Shown in pieces: positions 45,351 through 54,484 of a stretch of 64,000 nucleotides of DNA. The stretch's first letter is position 1; every line of letters starts with the position of its first letter. The DNA comes from Sphingopyxis sp. (GTDB lineage Bacteria > Pseudomonadota > Alphaproteobacteria > Sphingomonadales > Sphingomonadaceae), in NCBI GenBank assembly GCA_016793775.1, contig JAEULK010000034.1, forward strand, positions 1 through 64,000. Direction: 5' to 3'. The notes beneath the pieces were generated by a model that saw only the letters and a list, made by a program, of their open reading frames with translations, was not told the DNA's origin and made no database searches. A program made the position numbers and the translations under genes.

Positions 45351-45757
45351 GCGCGCCAACAACGGCCCATGCCGGCGTCGCCGCCTGGCACGCCTATATG
45401 ACGGGCGGCGGTGATCCGCAGGCGCTGCGCGATATGCTCGCCGAGGATGCGGTGTTCCATTCACCCGTCGTGCACACCCCGCAGGAGGGGCGCGACAAGG
45501 TCTTCGCCTATCTCTACGCCGCGAGCCACGCGCTCGGCGGCGACGATTTCCGGTATCTGCGCGAGATCGTCGACGGCAATCAGGCGATGCTCGAGTTCGC
45601 TACCACCCTCGACGATATCCGGATCAACGGCGTCGACATCATCCGTTGGAACGACGACGGAAAGATCGTCGATTTCAAGGTGATGGTCCGGCCGCTGAAG
45701 GCGATCAACAAGGTTTGGGAGAAAATGGCCGCGATGCTCGCCGCGCAGGCGGGCTGA
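45347..45757 (+). CDS. SnoaL/NTF2-like fold protein
   Basis: A 136-residue protein with the cone-like NTF2 fold signature: AWHAYMTGGGDPQALRDMLAEDAVFHSPVVHTPQEGRDKV near the start and GVDIIRWNDDGKIVDFKVMVRPLKAI at the end. Members act as small isomerases, cyclases or ligand-binding proteins. It is coupled to the dienelactone hydrolase gene by ATGA, suggesting a joint catabolic step, but no substrate can be named. Confidence 0.82.
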   Translation: MSAPTTAHAGVAAWHAYMTGGGDPQALRDMLAEDAVFHSPVVHTPQEGRDKVFAYLYAASHALGGDDFRYLREIVDGNQAMLEFATTLDDIRINGVDIIRWNDDGKIVDFKVMVRPLKAINKVWEKMAAMLAAQAG

Positions 45758-45761
45758 CGCC

Positions 45762-47348
45762 ATGGTGCACATCCCGCGCTGGATCGCCATCCCGGTCCTG
45801 ATCGCCGCGATCATCCTTGCCGGGTGGTGGGCACCGGCGCGCTGGACCCTGCTCCTCTGGGTGCCGCTGCTGCTGATCGCTTTCTACGATGCGCTCCAGC
45901 GCCGCCATTCGCTACGCCGCAACTATCCGCTGATCGCCCGCATGCGCTGGCTGTTCGAGGCGCTACGCCCCTTCCTCTACGCCTATGTCGTCGAAAGCCC
46001 GCTCGACGGGCGACCCTTCGCGCGCACCGAACGCGACCTCGTCTATGCGCGCGCCAAGGGCGACCTCGACGCGCACCCCTTCGGCACCGAACTCGACGTC
46101 TATTCGGACGAATATGAGTGGATGAGCCATAGCATGGCGCCGACCCCGCATGGCGACCGCGGCGCGCGCGTCACCGTCGGTACCGCGCAATGTTCGAAAC
46201 CCTATCAGGCGGCGCTGCTCAACATCTCGGCGATGAGTTTCGGTTCGCTCAGCGCCAATGCGATTGAGGCGTTGAACCTCGGCGCCAAAATGGGCGGCTT
46301 CTATCACGACACCGGCGAGGGTGGGCTCAGCCCCTATCATCGCAAACATGGCGGCGACATCGTGTGGGAACTCGGCAGCGGCTATTTCGGCTGCCGCGAC
46401 CGTGCCGGCCATTTCGACCCCGCGCGCTTCGCCGACGTCGCGCAGGCCGATCAGGTCAAGATGATCGAAATCAAGCTCAGCCAGGGCGCCAAGCCCGGCC
46501 ATGGCGGCGTCCTGCCCGGGCCAAAGGTCAGCGCCGAAATTGCCGCGACGCGCGGCGTGCCCGAAGGCCAGGACTGTATCTCGCCCGCCGCCCATTCGGC
46601 CTTTGCGACCCCGGTCGGGATGCTGGTCTGGGCCGCGAAGCTGCGCGAGTTGTCGGGGGGCAAGCCGGTCGGCATCAAATTCTGCGTCGGCCAGCCGCAC
46701 GAAGTCTATGCGGTGATGAAGGCGATGATCGAGACCGGCATCCGGCTCGACTATATCGTCGTCGACGGCGCCGAGGGCGGCACCGGCGCGGCGCCAGTCG
46801 AATTTTCGAACAGCCTCGGCATGCCCCTGCGCGAAGGGCTGATCTTCGTGCGCAACGCGCTCGTCGGCTGCGGGCTGAAGGAAGAGGTGCGCCTCGCCGC
46901 CTCGGGCAAGGTCCATTCGGGCGCCGGCCTCGCGATCAACGCCGCGCTCGGCGCCGACTGGTCGAACGCCGCGCGCGCCTTCATGTTCTCGCTCGGCTGC
47001 GTCCAGTCGCTGCAATGCCACACCGACAAATGCCCGACCGGGGTTGCGACGCAGGATCCCGGCCGCCAGCGCGGCCTGGCCGTCGAGGACAAGGCCGCGC
47101 GCGTCCGCCGTTTCCAGGCGGCGACGGTGAATGCGCTCTGGGACATCAGCGGCGCGATGGGGCTCGAAACGCCCTGGCAGATCATGCCGCATCACCTTCA
47201 CGAACGGCTCAATTCGGCGCGATCCGACTCGATCGACCGCATCTATAAATTCTACGAACGCGGCGTGCTGCTCGACGATCCCGGATCGGTGGCGAGCGCG
47301 CGCTACTGGGCGATGGCCCGCGCCGACAGCTTCCGCGCGGCGGCCTAG
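45762..47348 (+). CDS. FMN-binding glutamate-synthase-family protein
   Basis: A 528-residue protein. Two N-terminal hydrophobic segments (about residues 7-20 and 23-40) anchor it in the membrane. A glutamate-synthase FMN domain follows: ALLNISAMSFGSLS, KMGGFYHDTGEGGLSPYH, IEIKLSQGAKPGHGG, DYIVVDGAEGGTGAAP. A C-x5-C-x4-C cluster (CVQSLQCHTDKCPTG) resembles the [3Fe-4S] site of GltB. It lacks the glutaminase and C-terminal domains, so it is not a complete glutamate synthase; the reaction is unknown. It ends in a CTAG overlap with the convergent DUF1489 gene. Confidence 0.85.
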   Translation: MVHIPRWIAIPVLIAAIILAGWWAPARWTLLLWVPLLLIAFYDALQRRHSLRRNYPLIARMRWLFEALRPFLYAYVVESPLDGRPFARTERDLVYARAKGDLDAHPFGTELDVYSDEYEWMSHSMAPTPHGDRGARVTVGTAQCSKPYQAALLNISAMSFGSLSANAIEALNLGAKMGGFYHDTGEGGLSPYHRKHGGDIVWELGSGYFGCRDRAGHFDPARFADVAQADQVKMIEIKLSQGAKPGHGGVLPGPKVSAEIAATRGVPEGQDCISPAAHSAFATPVGMLVWAAKLRELSGGKPVGIKFCVGQPHEVYAVMKAMIETGIRLDYIVVDGAEGGTGAAPVEFSNSLGMPLREGLIFVRNALVGCGLKEEVRLAASGKVHSGAGLAINAALGADWSNAARAFMFSLGCVQSLQCHTDKCPTGVATQDPGRQRGLAVEDKAARVRRFQAATVNALWDISGAMGLETPWQIMPHHLHERLNSARSDSIDRIYKFYERGVLLDDPGSVASARYWAMARADSFRAAA

Positions 47349-47746
47349 ATCAGACTGAGTTCGGCGAGTTCGCGATAAAGTTCTGGCGGCAGCGTGCCGA
47401 TCCCGTCGCCTTCATCGACACCCCTGGGCGCATCGGCTTCCGTCAGATAGCGCCACCCCTGATGTGCGCGCTTCGGCTGCGGGTGAATGCGCTCAAGCAG
47501 CGCAACGCAAACGATGTCTATCCGCCCGTCGTCGCGATCCTCGAACCGCAGGATTTCGACCCGCCCCACCAGCGTATGTTTCACGATGAAATACAGCTTG
47601 CCGCCGATCAATTCGTCGGCACGTTTCGGCTTGAATCGCGTCGTGAAACGCACCTCGCCGCCTTCAGCCCGCATCGCAATACGCGATACCAGCGAAGAAT
47701 AGTCGGGACAGCCGACGGCGACGCGGGTCATGTGAAGAGCAGTCAT
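47345..47746 (-). CDS. DUF1489 family protein
   Basis: A 133-residue protein of the alphaproteobacterial DUF1489 family: MTRVAVGCPDYSSL opening, FTTRFKPKRADELIGGKLYFIVKHTLVGRVEIL core, HQGWRYLTEADAP end. The family is conserved but unexplained. Its stop shares CTAG with the convergent glutamate-synthase-like gene. Start 47746 is assumed; the second Met at 47731 fits the family equally well. Confidence 0.85.
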   Translation of the reverse strand: MTALHMTRVAVGCPDYSSLVSRIAMRAEGGEVRFTTRFKPKRADELIGGKLYFIVKHTLVGRVEILRFEDRDDGRIDIVCVALLERIHPQPKRAHQGWRYLTEADAPRGVDEGDGIGTLPPELYRELAELSLI

Positions 47747-47809
47747 ATTCGAAAAATAGGAAGCAGATACGCCCAGCCAAGATCGGCAGGCAAAATCTCG
47801 CAGGATAGC

Positions 47810-48301
47810 CTAGCCAACAGCTGGAAAGGCAAACTCCGGCTGCTCCACGACCTTCAATCCCATGTCTCCACGCAGTTCAGTATGAAGGTTATCCAAATCT
47901 ATAATGAACGAGAAGGTGAGTTGGCCGCTTTTACACATATCAATCAATATGTTGGGGTCCTTCTTAAGGTAGACGGAGTCCCCGCTAACGACGAGATATC
48001 TCACCACGCCTTCCTTGTCCTCTAGCGACGTTTCATCTGCGGACCATTTCATCTTCTGAAAATTTGATAGAGACTTCTTAAGGTTAGCGACCGAAGCACC
48101 GGAATCTAGAAGCCGCTTTATCGCCTTAAGAACAAGAATGTCTCGAAAATCATATCTGCGCTTCTTTCCACGACGCTTTCCGTCCTTTCGTGACGCAACA
48201 AACACTCCTGATCGTTGGAGATAATCGAGCATCGCGACAGATTTGAACCCCGCAAGTTTGGCGGCCACCTTTGCTTCGCAGGGAACAATAATAATAGTCA
48301 T
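47810..48301 (-). CDS. MerR-like helix-turn-helix protein on an AT-richer islet
   Basis: A 163-residue protein. The N-terminal half contains a winged-HTH-like pattern: FKSVAMLDYLQRSGVFVASRKDGKRRGKKRRYDFRDILVL, then AIKRLLDSGASVANLKKSL. This is the MerR arrangement of HTH, basic wing and second helix pair. The C-terminal 60 residues are unlike known effector domains. Base composition and codon use are more AT-rich than the flanking genes. The start lacks an obvious ribosome site. A regulator of unknown target is likely. Confidence 0.7.
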   Translation of the reverse strand: MTIIIVPCEAKVAAKLAGFKSVAMLDYLQRSGVFVASRKDGKRRGKKRRYDFRDILVLKAIKRLLDSGASVANLKKSLSNFQKMKWSADETSLEDKEGVVRYLVVSGDSVYLKKDPNILIDMCKSGQLTFSFIIDLDNLHTELRGDMGLKVVEQPEFAFPAVG

Positions 48302-48455
48302 GCTCAGAACTATGATTTGGAATTATTTAAAATCCAACAAGATTCACAAAAATTGGCCCGGCACCGTACAAATTGTGGTTACCGCTTATTTGACATACAA
48401 GATGTTGTTGGGGAATAAGGTGCGCGCAACTTCGCTAGGAAGGAGGAATAAGCCG

Positions 48456-48623
48456 ATGTACTTCGAAAAATATCAGCAAGCTGGCCAATGGCGCTGGCGA
48501 TTGAAAGGCGCCAATCACGAGATCGTCGCCTCGGGCGAGTCATACATTTACGAGCGTGACTGCGACCATGCGATCGATCTCGTGAAGGGTACCAACAGCA
48601 ACACGCCGGTCTACCGACGCTAA
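48456..48623 (+). CDS. YegP/DUF1508 domain protein
   Basis: A 55-residue protein consisting of one DUF1508 (YegP) unit: MYFEKYQQAGQWRWRLKG, ANHEIVASGESYIYERDCDHAI, then VKGTNSNTPVYRR. The fold is a small beta-beta-alpha module of unknown function. Start ATG 48456 follows GGAGGAATAAGCC; upstream in-frame codons (48243-48455) lack such a signal and were not included. A terminator follows. Confidence 0.85.
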   Translation: MYFEKYQQAGQWRWRLKGANHEIVASGESYIYERDCDHAIDLVKGTNSNTPVYRR

Positions 48624-48648
48624 CGCGTACAGATCGAACATAAACAAA

Positions 48649-48683
48649 GGGCCGGGGGATTCAACATCTCCCGGCCCATTTTT
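48649..48683 (+). terminator. intrinsic terminator after yegP-like gene
   Basis: GGGCCGGGGGAT (48649-48660) pairs with ATCTCCCGGCCC (48666-48677) apart from one mismatch, followed by TTTTT. It ends rightward transcripts. Confidence 0.8.
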
Positions 48684-48705
48684 AGTCGTTTAACCTATCA
48701 GGCAT

Positions 48706-49431
48706 TCAGCCGAACAGCGTCCCGACCCCGACGCTCGGATCGATCCAGCCTTCGTAGATCATCTTGACCGCGACATAGACGATCACCGCCAGGCCGACAT
48801 AGGCGATCCAGCGGTACCGCTCGATATATTTGGCGATGATGTTCGCCGCGAGGCCCATCAGCGCGACGGCAAAGATCAACCCGACAATCAGGATTCCCGG
48901 ATGCTCACGCGCCGCACCGGCGACCGCGAGCACATTGTCGAGGCTCATGCTGACATCGGCGACCGCGACCGCCCAGGCCGCACCGGCGAAGCTCTTGGCG
49001 GGCTTCAGGCCCGATTGCTCGTCGCCTTCGATTTCGGGCGATCCGTGCGATTGGCCGACATGGCGCAGTTCGCGCCACATTTTCCAGGCCACCCAGATCA
49101 ACAGCAATCCGCCGACGAAGATCAGCCCGACGATCTGCATCAACTGGGTTACGACGAGCGCGAAGGCGATGCGCAGCACCAGCGCCGCCAGCACGCCGAT
49201 CAGTATCACCTTCTTGCGCTGTTCGGCGGGCAGGCCCGCAGCAAGCGCGCCGACGACGATCGCATTGTCGCCGGCGAGCACGAGGTCGATCATCAGCACC
49301 TGCAGAAAGGCCGCGAAAGCCGCCGGCTCAGTGATGTTCGAGAAATCCTTGACGATCGCGTCCCAGATTCCAGCCGGGCCGCCAAATCCGCCCGCAGCGG
49401 CGCCAGCATGGGCAATCAGGTCAAAAATCAC
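48706..49431 (-). CDS. TerC-family integral membrane protein
   Basis: A 241-residue membrane protein with about seven helices. Diagnostic acidic motifs are LVLAGDNAIVVG in helix two and VSMSLDNVLAVAG in a later helix, the paired Asp residues of TerC proteins thought to bind metal ions. TerC relatives take part in tellurite resistance or manganese export. Here it is a lone gene, so metal handling is inferred. GTG 49431 overlaps the ABM-domain stop (GTGA). Confidence 0.88.
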   Translation of the reverse strand: MIFDLIAHAGAAAGGFGGPAGIWDAIVKDFSNITEPAAFAAFLQVLMIDLVLAGDNAIVVGALAAGLPAEQRKKVILIGVLAALVLRIAFALVVTQLMQIVGLIFVGGLLLIWVAWKMWRELRHVGQSHGSPEIEGDEQSGLKPAKSFAGAAWAVAVADVSMSLDNVLAVAGAAREHPGILIVGLIFAVALMGLAANIIAKYIERYRWIAYVGLAVIVYVAVKMIYEGWIDPSVGVGTLFG

Positions 49432-49721
49432 AGCGGGTCTCCGAAATAGCCGACCGTTGGAATCGGGTCATAAAAGGGGTGCAACAGCGCGCGCCACTGT
49501 TGATAGCGATCCGATCCGCGAAATCCATCCCGATGATCTTCGACCGACCGCCATCGCGCCAACAGCAGATAAGGTTGTCCGCTGGCTGTCGGGCGGCGAA
49601 TTTCGAGCGAAATAAATCCGGGCGAGGCCTCGATCAGTGGCCTTGCCTTCGCGACCGCCGCCTCGAACGCCGCTTGGCTGCCCGCACGCACGGGAAGCAA
49701 GGCATGTTCGAGCAGGGCCAT
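49428..49721 (-). CDS. antibiotic-biosynthesis-monooxygenase-fold protein
   Basis: A 97-residue protein of the ABM dimeric alpha/beta barrel family: EHALLPVRAGSQAAFEAAVAKARPLIEASPGFISLEIRRP, then YLLLARWRSVEDHRDGFRGS. Many homologues are small heme-degrading or quinol monooxygenases; the catalytic type here is not clear. It lies between terC (GTGA overlap) and rho. Confidence 0.82.
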   Translation of the reverse strand: MALLEHALLPVRAGSQAAFEAAVAKARPLIEASPGFISLEIRRPTASGQPYLLLARWRSVEDHRDGFRGSDRYQQWRALLHPFYDPIPTVGYFGDPL

Positions 49722-49730
49722 CGCGGCAGT

Positions 49731-50987
<1,257 letters not shown>

Positions 50988-51180
50988 GGATGGATTCCAG
51001 GTAGAAATTCAGGGAGTTATTGGGACTAAGTTCGTTGCACCGGCTGGTGCCTATCCGGCCGTGGGACGACCGTTCAAGATAGCTCGACGCGAAGGCGCGC
51101 CGCCCGCTTGGAAGCGGGGTTGACCGGCCCCTATAACCGGCGGTCGGCCAAGTCAATCGCGGCTGCGCCCAGCCGAAGCG

Positions 51181-51630
51181 TCAGAAGGGGCGGACGACGA
51201 CGAGGATCACGATGATCGCCGCGGCGACCCCGGGGACCTCGTTGAGCATGCGGAGCCGTTTCTCACTCATCGGGCGCTCGCCCTTGGCAAGCTTCTTCGC
51301 ATAGCCGGCCATCCAGCCATGATAGCCCGACAGGCCGATCACGAGCAGGAATTTGACGAGGAACCAAGGCTCGCCCCAAGTATCGCCGTTGAAGGCGAGC
51401 GCGAGACCGAGGATCCAGACGATGGTCAGCGAGGGATCGAGGATGATGCGGAGCAATCGCCTCTCGCGATCGATCCATTGCTTGTCCTCGTCCGATCCGA
51501 CGACGCATTGATGATGATAGACGAAAAAGCGCGGCAGCATGAACAGGCCGGCCATCAGGAAGATCACGAAGATGATGTGGGCGGCTTTCACCCACAAGGT
51601 CGCCGACCCAAGGAAACCCGCCAGTTCCAT
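51181..51630 (-). CDS. hemJ: protoporphyrinogen oxidase HemJ
   Basis: A 149-residue four-helix membrane protein of the HemJ/UPF0093 family, which oxidises protoporphyrinogen IX in many proteobacteria. Helix one has VKAAHIIFVIFLMAGLFMLPRFFVYH with the conserved heme-related His. WFLVKFLLVIGLSGYHGWMAGY has a second conserved His, and the C-terminus is RMLNEVPGVAAAIIVILVVVRPF. ATG 51630 was taken because it begins the first helix. It follows hemE by two bases, consistent with an operon. Confidence 0.92.
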   Translation of the reverse strand: MELAGFLGSATLWVKAAHIIFVIFLMAGLFMLPRFFVYHHQCVVGSDEDKQWIDRERRLLRIILDPSLTIVWILGLALAFNGDTWGEPWFLVKFLLVIGLSGYHGWMAGYAKKLAKGERPMSEKRLRMLNEVPGVAAAIIVILVVVRPF

Positions 51631-51632
51631 GC

Positions 51633-52655
51633 CTATCCCCGCACACGTTTGATCAGTTGCTCGACATGCGCGATCGGGGTGTCGGGCACGATGCCATGGC
51701 CAAGATTGAAGATATGGGGACGCGAGGGGAAGGCCGCAAGGATGCGGGTGATCGCGGCATCGAGCGCCTCGCCCCCCGCAACGAGCGCGAGCGGGTCGAG
51801 ATTGCCCTGGACCGGCAGATGCGCTGGCAGATTGGCATCGGCCCACGCCGGATCGACGGTCTCGTCGAGCCCGATCGCATCGGCGCCGACTTCATTCGCA
51901 TAGGCGGGCAATTTGCCACCGGCGCCTTTAGGAAAGCCGATGATCGGTGTGTCCGGATGCAGGGTCTTAAGGCGGCGGACGATCTCGGCATTGGGGGCGA
52001 TCACCCAACGCTCGAATTGTGCGGGTGACAGGCTTCCCGCCCAGCTGTCGAACAATTGCACCGCCTCGACGCCGTTTTCGATCTGCCCCGACAAATAGGT
52101 GACGCTGAGATCGACGATCGCATCGATGATCGCCTGGAAGGCCGCCGGATCGCCGAACGCCATCCGCCGTGCCGCGGCCTGGTCCTTCGACCCCGCACCT
52201 GCGATCATATAGGTGGCAACCGTCCACGGGCTTCCTGCAAAGCCCAGGAAGGTCGTCTCGCCCGGTAGCGCGCCCGCGACGCGCGCCACGGTGGCATAGA
52301 CGGGGTCGAGCCGCTGCGGTGCCGCCGCGAGCGAGGCCAGCGCGCTGTCGACCAGCGGCGGCGCGAGCCGCGGCCCTTCGCCGGCCTCGAACCACAGATC
52401 CTGCCCCAGCGCATGTGGGATGACGAGGATGTCGGAAAAGAGGATCGCGCCGTCGAAACCGAAACGGCGGATCGGCTGCAACGTCACCTCGGCGGCCGCC
52501 TCGGGATCGTAGCACAGCTCGAGGAACCCGCCCTTGGTTTCGCGGAGGGCGCGGTATTCGGGAAGGTAGCGCCCGGCCTGACGCATCAGCCATAGCGACG
52601 GTCGCTCCTGCCGCACCCCGCGCAGCGTCGCGAGCAGGCTCTTGTGTGACGCCAT
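51633..52655 (-). CDS. hemE: uroporphyrinogen decarboxylase
   Basis: A 340-residue enzyme that removes four acetate carboxyls from uroporphyrinogen III to give coproporphyrinogen III. Signature LWLMRQAGRYLPEYR near residue 21 holds the substrate-binding Arg. AILFSDILVIPHALG carries the catalytic Asp, and GFAGSPWTVATY and VQLFDSWAGSLSPAQFE follow. It is the leftmost gene next to oriC, as in Caulobacter. Its start lies about 24 bases from an AT-rich stretch. Confidence 0.96.
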   Translation of the reverse strand: MASHKSLLATLRGVRQERPSLWLMRQAGRYLPEYRALRETKGGFLELCYDPEAAAEVTLQPIRRFGFDGAILFSDILVIPHALGQDLWFEAGEGPRLAPPLVDSALASLAAAPQRLDPVYATVARVAGALPGETTFLGFAGSPWTVATYMIAGAGSKDQAAARRMAFGDPAAFQAIIDAIVDLSVTYLSGQIENGVEAVQLFDSWAGSLSPAQFERWVIAPNAEIVRRLKTLHPDTPIIGFPKGAGGKLPAYANEVGADAIGLDETVDPAWADANLPAHLPVQGNLDPLALVAGGEALDAAITRILAAFPSRPHIFNLGHGIVPDTPIAHVEQLIKRVRG

Positions 52656-52678
52656 GGCGCGGTCCCTCTTTCTCTTCC

Positions 52679-52697
52679 ATTATAAATATAAGAATAT
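52679..52697. other. AT-rich candidate DNA-unwinding element
   Basis: ATTATAAATATAAGAATAT is the most AT-rich stretch of the oriC region. It lies 24 bases upstream of hemE, so it may be the unwinding element, the hemE promoter, or both. Confidence 0.5.
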
Positions 52698-52824
52698 GGT
52701 GGTGGTTTGTTGGCGGGCGAAGAAGGCGGCTTTAGGCAGCGCCGCCGCCTTTGCCAACAGCTTGACTCGCCGCCGCACCATCTTTGCTGCGGAGTCGGAA
52801 GGAGCATCCCCATTCTTCACAGCC

Positions 52825-52833
52825 TGTGGATAA
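52825..52833 (-). promoter_or_regulatory. DnaA box (exact)
   Basis: TGTGGATAA, the reverse complement of TTATCCACA, lies in the middle of the oriC region. Confidence 0.85.
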
Positions 52834-52844
52834 AGCTGCGCCGC

Positions 52845-52853
52845 TGTGGACAA
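52845..52853 (-). promoter_or_regulatory. DnaA box (near-consensus)
   Basis: TGTGGACAA, i.e. TTGTCCACA on the other strand, twelve bases after the first box and in the same orientation. Confidence 0.7.
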
Positions 52854-52925
52854 GCCATGGGGCGGAATCGACGCGACCGGGGATGAATCCACAGTCCCGA
52901 TTACCCCCCGCGCTTGTCCGGAACC

Positions 52926-52934
52926 TTATCCACA
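52926..52934 (+). promoter_or_regulatory. DnaA box (exact, opposite orientation)
   Basis: TTATCCACA, facing the boxes at 52825 and 52845. A weaker GAATCCACA lies at 52885-52893. Confidence 0.85.
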
Positions 52935-53078
52935 GCCCCCAAGATCGTCGCCCCCGCGAAGGCGGGGACCGCCATCGGTTTAGACAACGCCGCTGAGTAA
53001 AGTGGCCAGCGGCCCCCCGCCTTCGCGGGGGCGACGGTTGCTGTTGCCTTTTCACGCGTTGCATCGGAAAGCTGGGCC

Positions 53079-53891
53079 ATGGGCCGGCTCCACTTGCACC
53101 TCATATCCGATTCCACGGGCGAAACGCTCGAAAATATCGCCAAGGCCGCGATCGCGCAGTTCGACGATGTCGAGGTGGTGCGCCATTTCTGGCCGATGGT
53201 GCGCTCGGAATCGCATCTCGACCGGATCATGGCCGAGGTCGAGGCGAGCCCCGGCATGATCCTCTTCACCCTCGTCAACGGCGACCTGCGCGTCAGCCTC
53301 GAGCGCCGCGCCCGCGCGCGCGACCTGCCGCTCGTCGCGGCGCTCGACGCGGTGACCGATGCGCTGTCGACGATGCTCGGACAGGAAGCCAAGGCGCGCC
53401 CCGGCCGCCAGCACCAGCTCGACGCCGCCTATTTCGCGCGGGTCGAGGCGATCCAGTTCACCGTCGCGCACGACGACGGGATCGGCTGGGAAAATTGGGA
53501 ACAGGCCGACATCGTCCTGGCCGGCGTGTCGCGCACCTCGAAGACCCCGACGAGCATCTATCTCGCCAACCGTGGCTTCAAGACCGCGAATATCCCGATC
53601 GTCCCCGAATCGCCGCCGCCGCCGGCGCTCTATAATCTGAAAAAGCCGCTTGTGGTCGGGCTGACCACCGGGCTCGACCGGCTGGTGCAGGTGCGCCGCA
53701 ACCGGCTGCTGTCGCTCAACCAGGCGCCCGAGACCGCCTATGTCGATGATGATAAGGTCAAGGCCGAACTGGCTTATGCGCGGCGGATGTTTGCCGACAA
53801 TGGCTGGCCGGTGATCGACGTGACGCGCCGCTCGATCGAGGAAACCGCCGCAGCGGTGATCAAGCTGGTCGAGGACCGTAGCGCGGCATGA
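53079..53891 (+). CDS. pyruvate,phosphate dikinase / PEP synthase regulatory protein (DUF299)
   Basis: A 270-residue bifunctional kinase/phosphotransferase that inactivates and reactivates PPDK or PEP synthase by ADP-dependent Thr phosphorylation. LHLISDSTGETLENIAKAA opens it. ADIVLAGVSRTSKTPTSIYLANRG contains the P-loop-like nucleotide site, and PLVVGLTTGLDRLVQVRRNRL follows. It is the first gene right of oriC, the Caulobacter position (RP001). The maf start overlaps its stop by ATGA. Target, PPDK or PEP synthase, is not shown here. Confidence 0.92.
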   Translation: MGRLHLHLISDSTGETLENIAKAAIAQFDDVEVVRHFWPMVRSESHLDRIMAEVEASPGMILFTLVNGDLRVSLERRARARDLPLVAALDAVTDALSTMLGQEAKARPGRQHQLDAAYFARVEAIQFTVAHDDGIGWENWEQADIVLAGVSRTSKTPTSIYLANRGFKTANIPIVPESPPPPALYNLKKPLVVGLTTGLDRLVQVRRNRLLSLNQAPETAYVDDDKVKAELAYARRMFADNGWPVIDVTRRSIEETAAAVIKLVEDRSAA

Positions 53892-54484
53892 CCCTGCTCC
53901 TCGCTTCGCAAAGCAGCGGCCGCGCCGCCATGCTCCGCGCCGCCGGGCTGAGCTTCGAGACCAGCGCCGCGCATGTCGACGAAGAGGGGCTTACCGCCGC
54001 GCTCCACGCCGCCGGCCAGAGCGCGCGCAACATCGCCGACGCGCTCGCCGAGGCGAAGGCGATCAAGATTTCGTCGCGGCTGCCGGGCGTCACCGTGCTC
54101 GGCGCCGATTCGACGCTGGCGCTCGACGACGGCGGCATGTTGAGCAAGCCGGCCGATCCGGAAGAGGCCGCGTCGCACCTCCGCCGCATGGCGGGCACCC
54201 GCCACCGCCTGTTCAGCGCGGTGGTCGCGGCGCGCGACGGCGCGCCCATCTGGCGTGCGATCGGCGAAGCGAAGCTGTGGATGCGCCCCTTGTCGGACGC
54301 CTTCATCGCCGACTATGTCGCGCGCGAATGGGACAGCATCCGCTGGACCGTCGGCTGTTACGAGATCGAGGGGGCAGGGGTGCAATTGTTCGACCGGGTC
54401 GAGGGCGATCCCTGGACCATCATCGGCATGCCGATGCTGCCGTTGCTGGCGTGGCTGCGTGCGACGGGGCTGGCACCGTCATGA
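53888..54484 (+). CDS. maf: Maf-family nucleoside triphosphate pyrophosphatase
   Basis: A 198-residue Maf/YceF-type enzyme that hydrolyses non-canonical or modified NTPs to NMP. It begins LLLASQSSGRAAMLRAAGLSFE, and LGADSTLALDDGGMLSKPADPEEA includes the catalytic Asp. It is overlapped by ATGA on both sides, with the PPDK regulator and aroE, giving one oriC-proximal operon. Nucleotide preference is unknown. Confidence 0.92.
   Translation: MTLLLASQSSGRAAMLRAAGLSFETSAAHVDEEGLTAALHAAGQSARNIADALAEAKAIKISSRLPGVTVLGADSTLALDDGGMLSKPADPEEAASHLRRMAGTRHRLFSAVVAARDGAPIWRAIGEAKLWMRPLSDAFIADYVAREWDSIRWTVGCYEIEGAGVQLFDRVEGDPWTIIGMPMLPLLAWLRATGLAPS

Larger units (their letters stand above)
52656..53078. other. 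chromosomal replication origin (oriC)
   Basis: This 423-base region contains no gene and lies between divergent hemE and the PPDK-regulator gene, the exact position of the Caulobacter origin. It contains two exact DnaA boxes (TTATCCACA, at 52825-52833 reversed and 52926-52934), a near-match (52845-52853 reversed), an AT-rich stretch (52679-52697) and four GANTC sites (52764, 52792, 52865 and 52885). A perfect 22-base inverted repeat lies at 52946-52967/53014-53035. No TTAA-N7-TTAA CtrA site was seen. Nearby parS sites and ParAB agree with origin identity. Replication function is inferred. Confidence 0.82.

Noticed and set aside
47577-47592. TGTTTCACGATGAAAT, resembling parS
   Set aside because: The palindrome is broken by an extra base (CACGATGAAA instead of CACGTGAAA), so ParB is unlikely to bind it.
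48243-48455. 71 extra N-terminal codons for the YegP-like protein
   Set aside because: They lack family similarity and a ribosome site, whereas ATG 48456 follows GGAGG; part overlaps the divergent MerR-like gene.
52656-53078. CtrA-binding site in oriC
   Set aside because: No TTAA, and so no TTAA-N7-TTAA, is present in the region.
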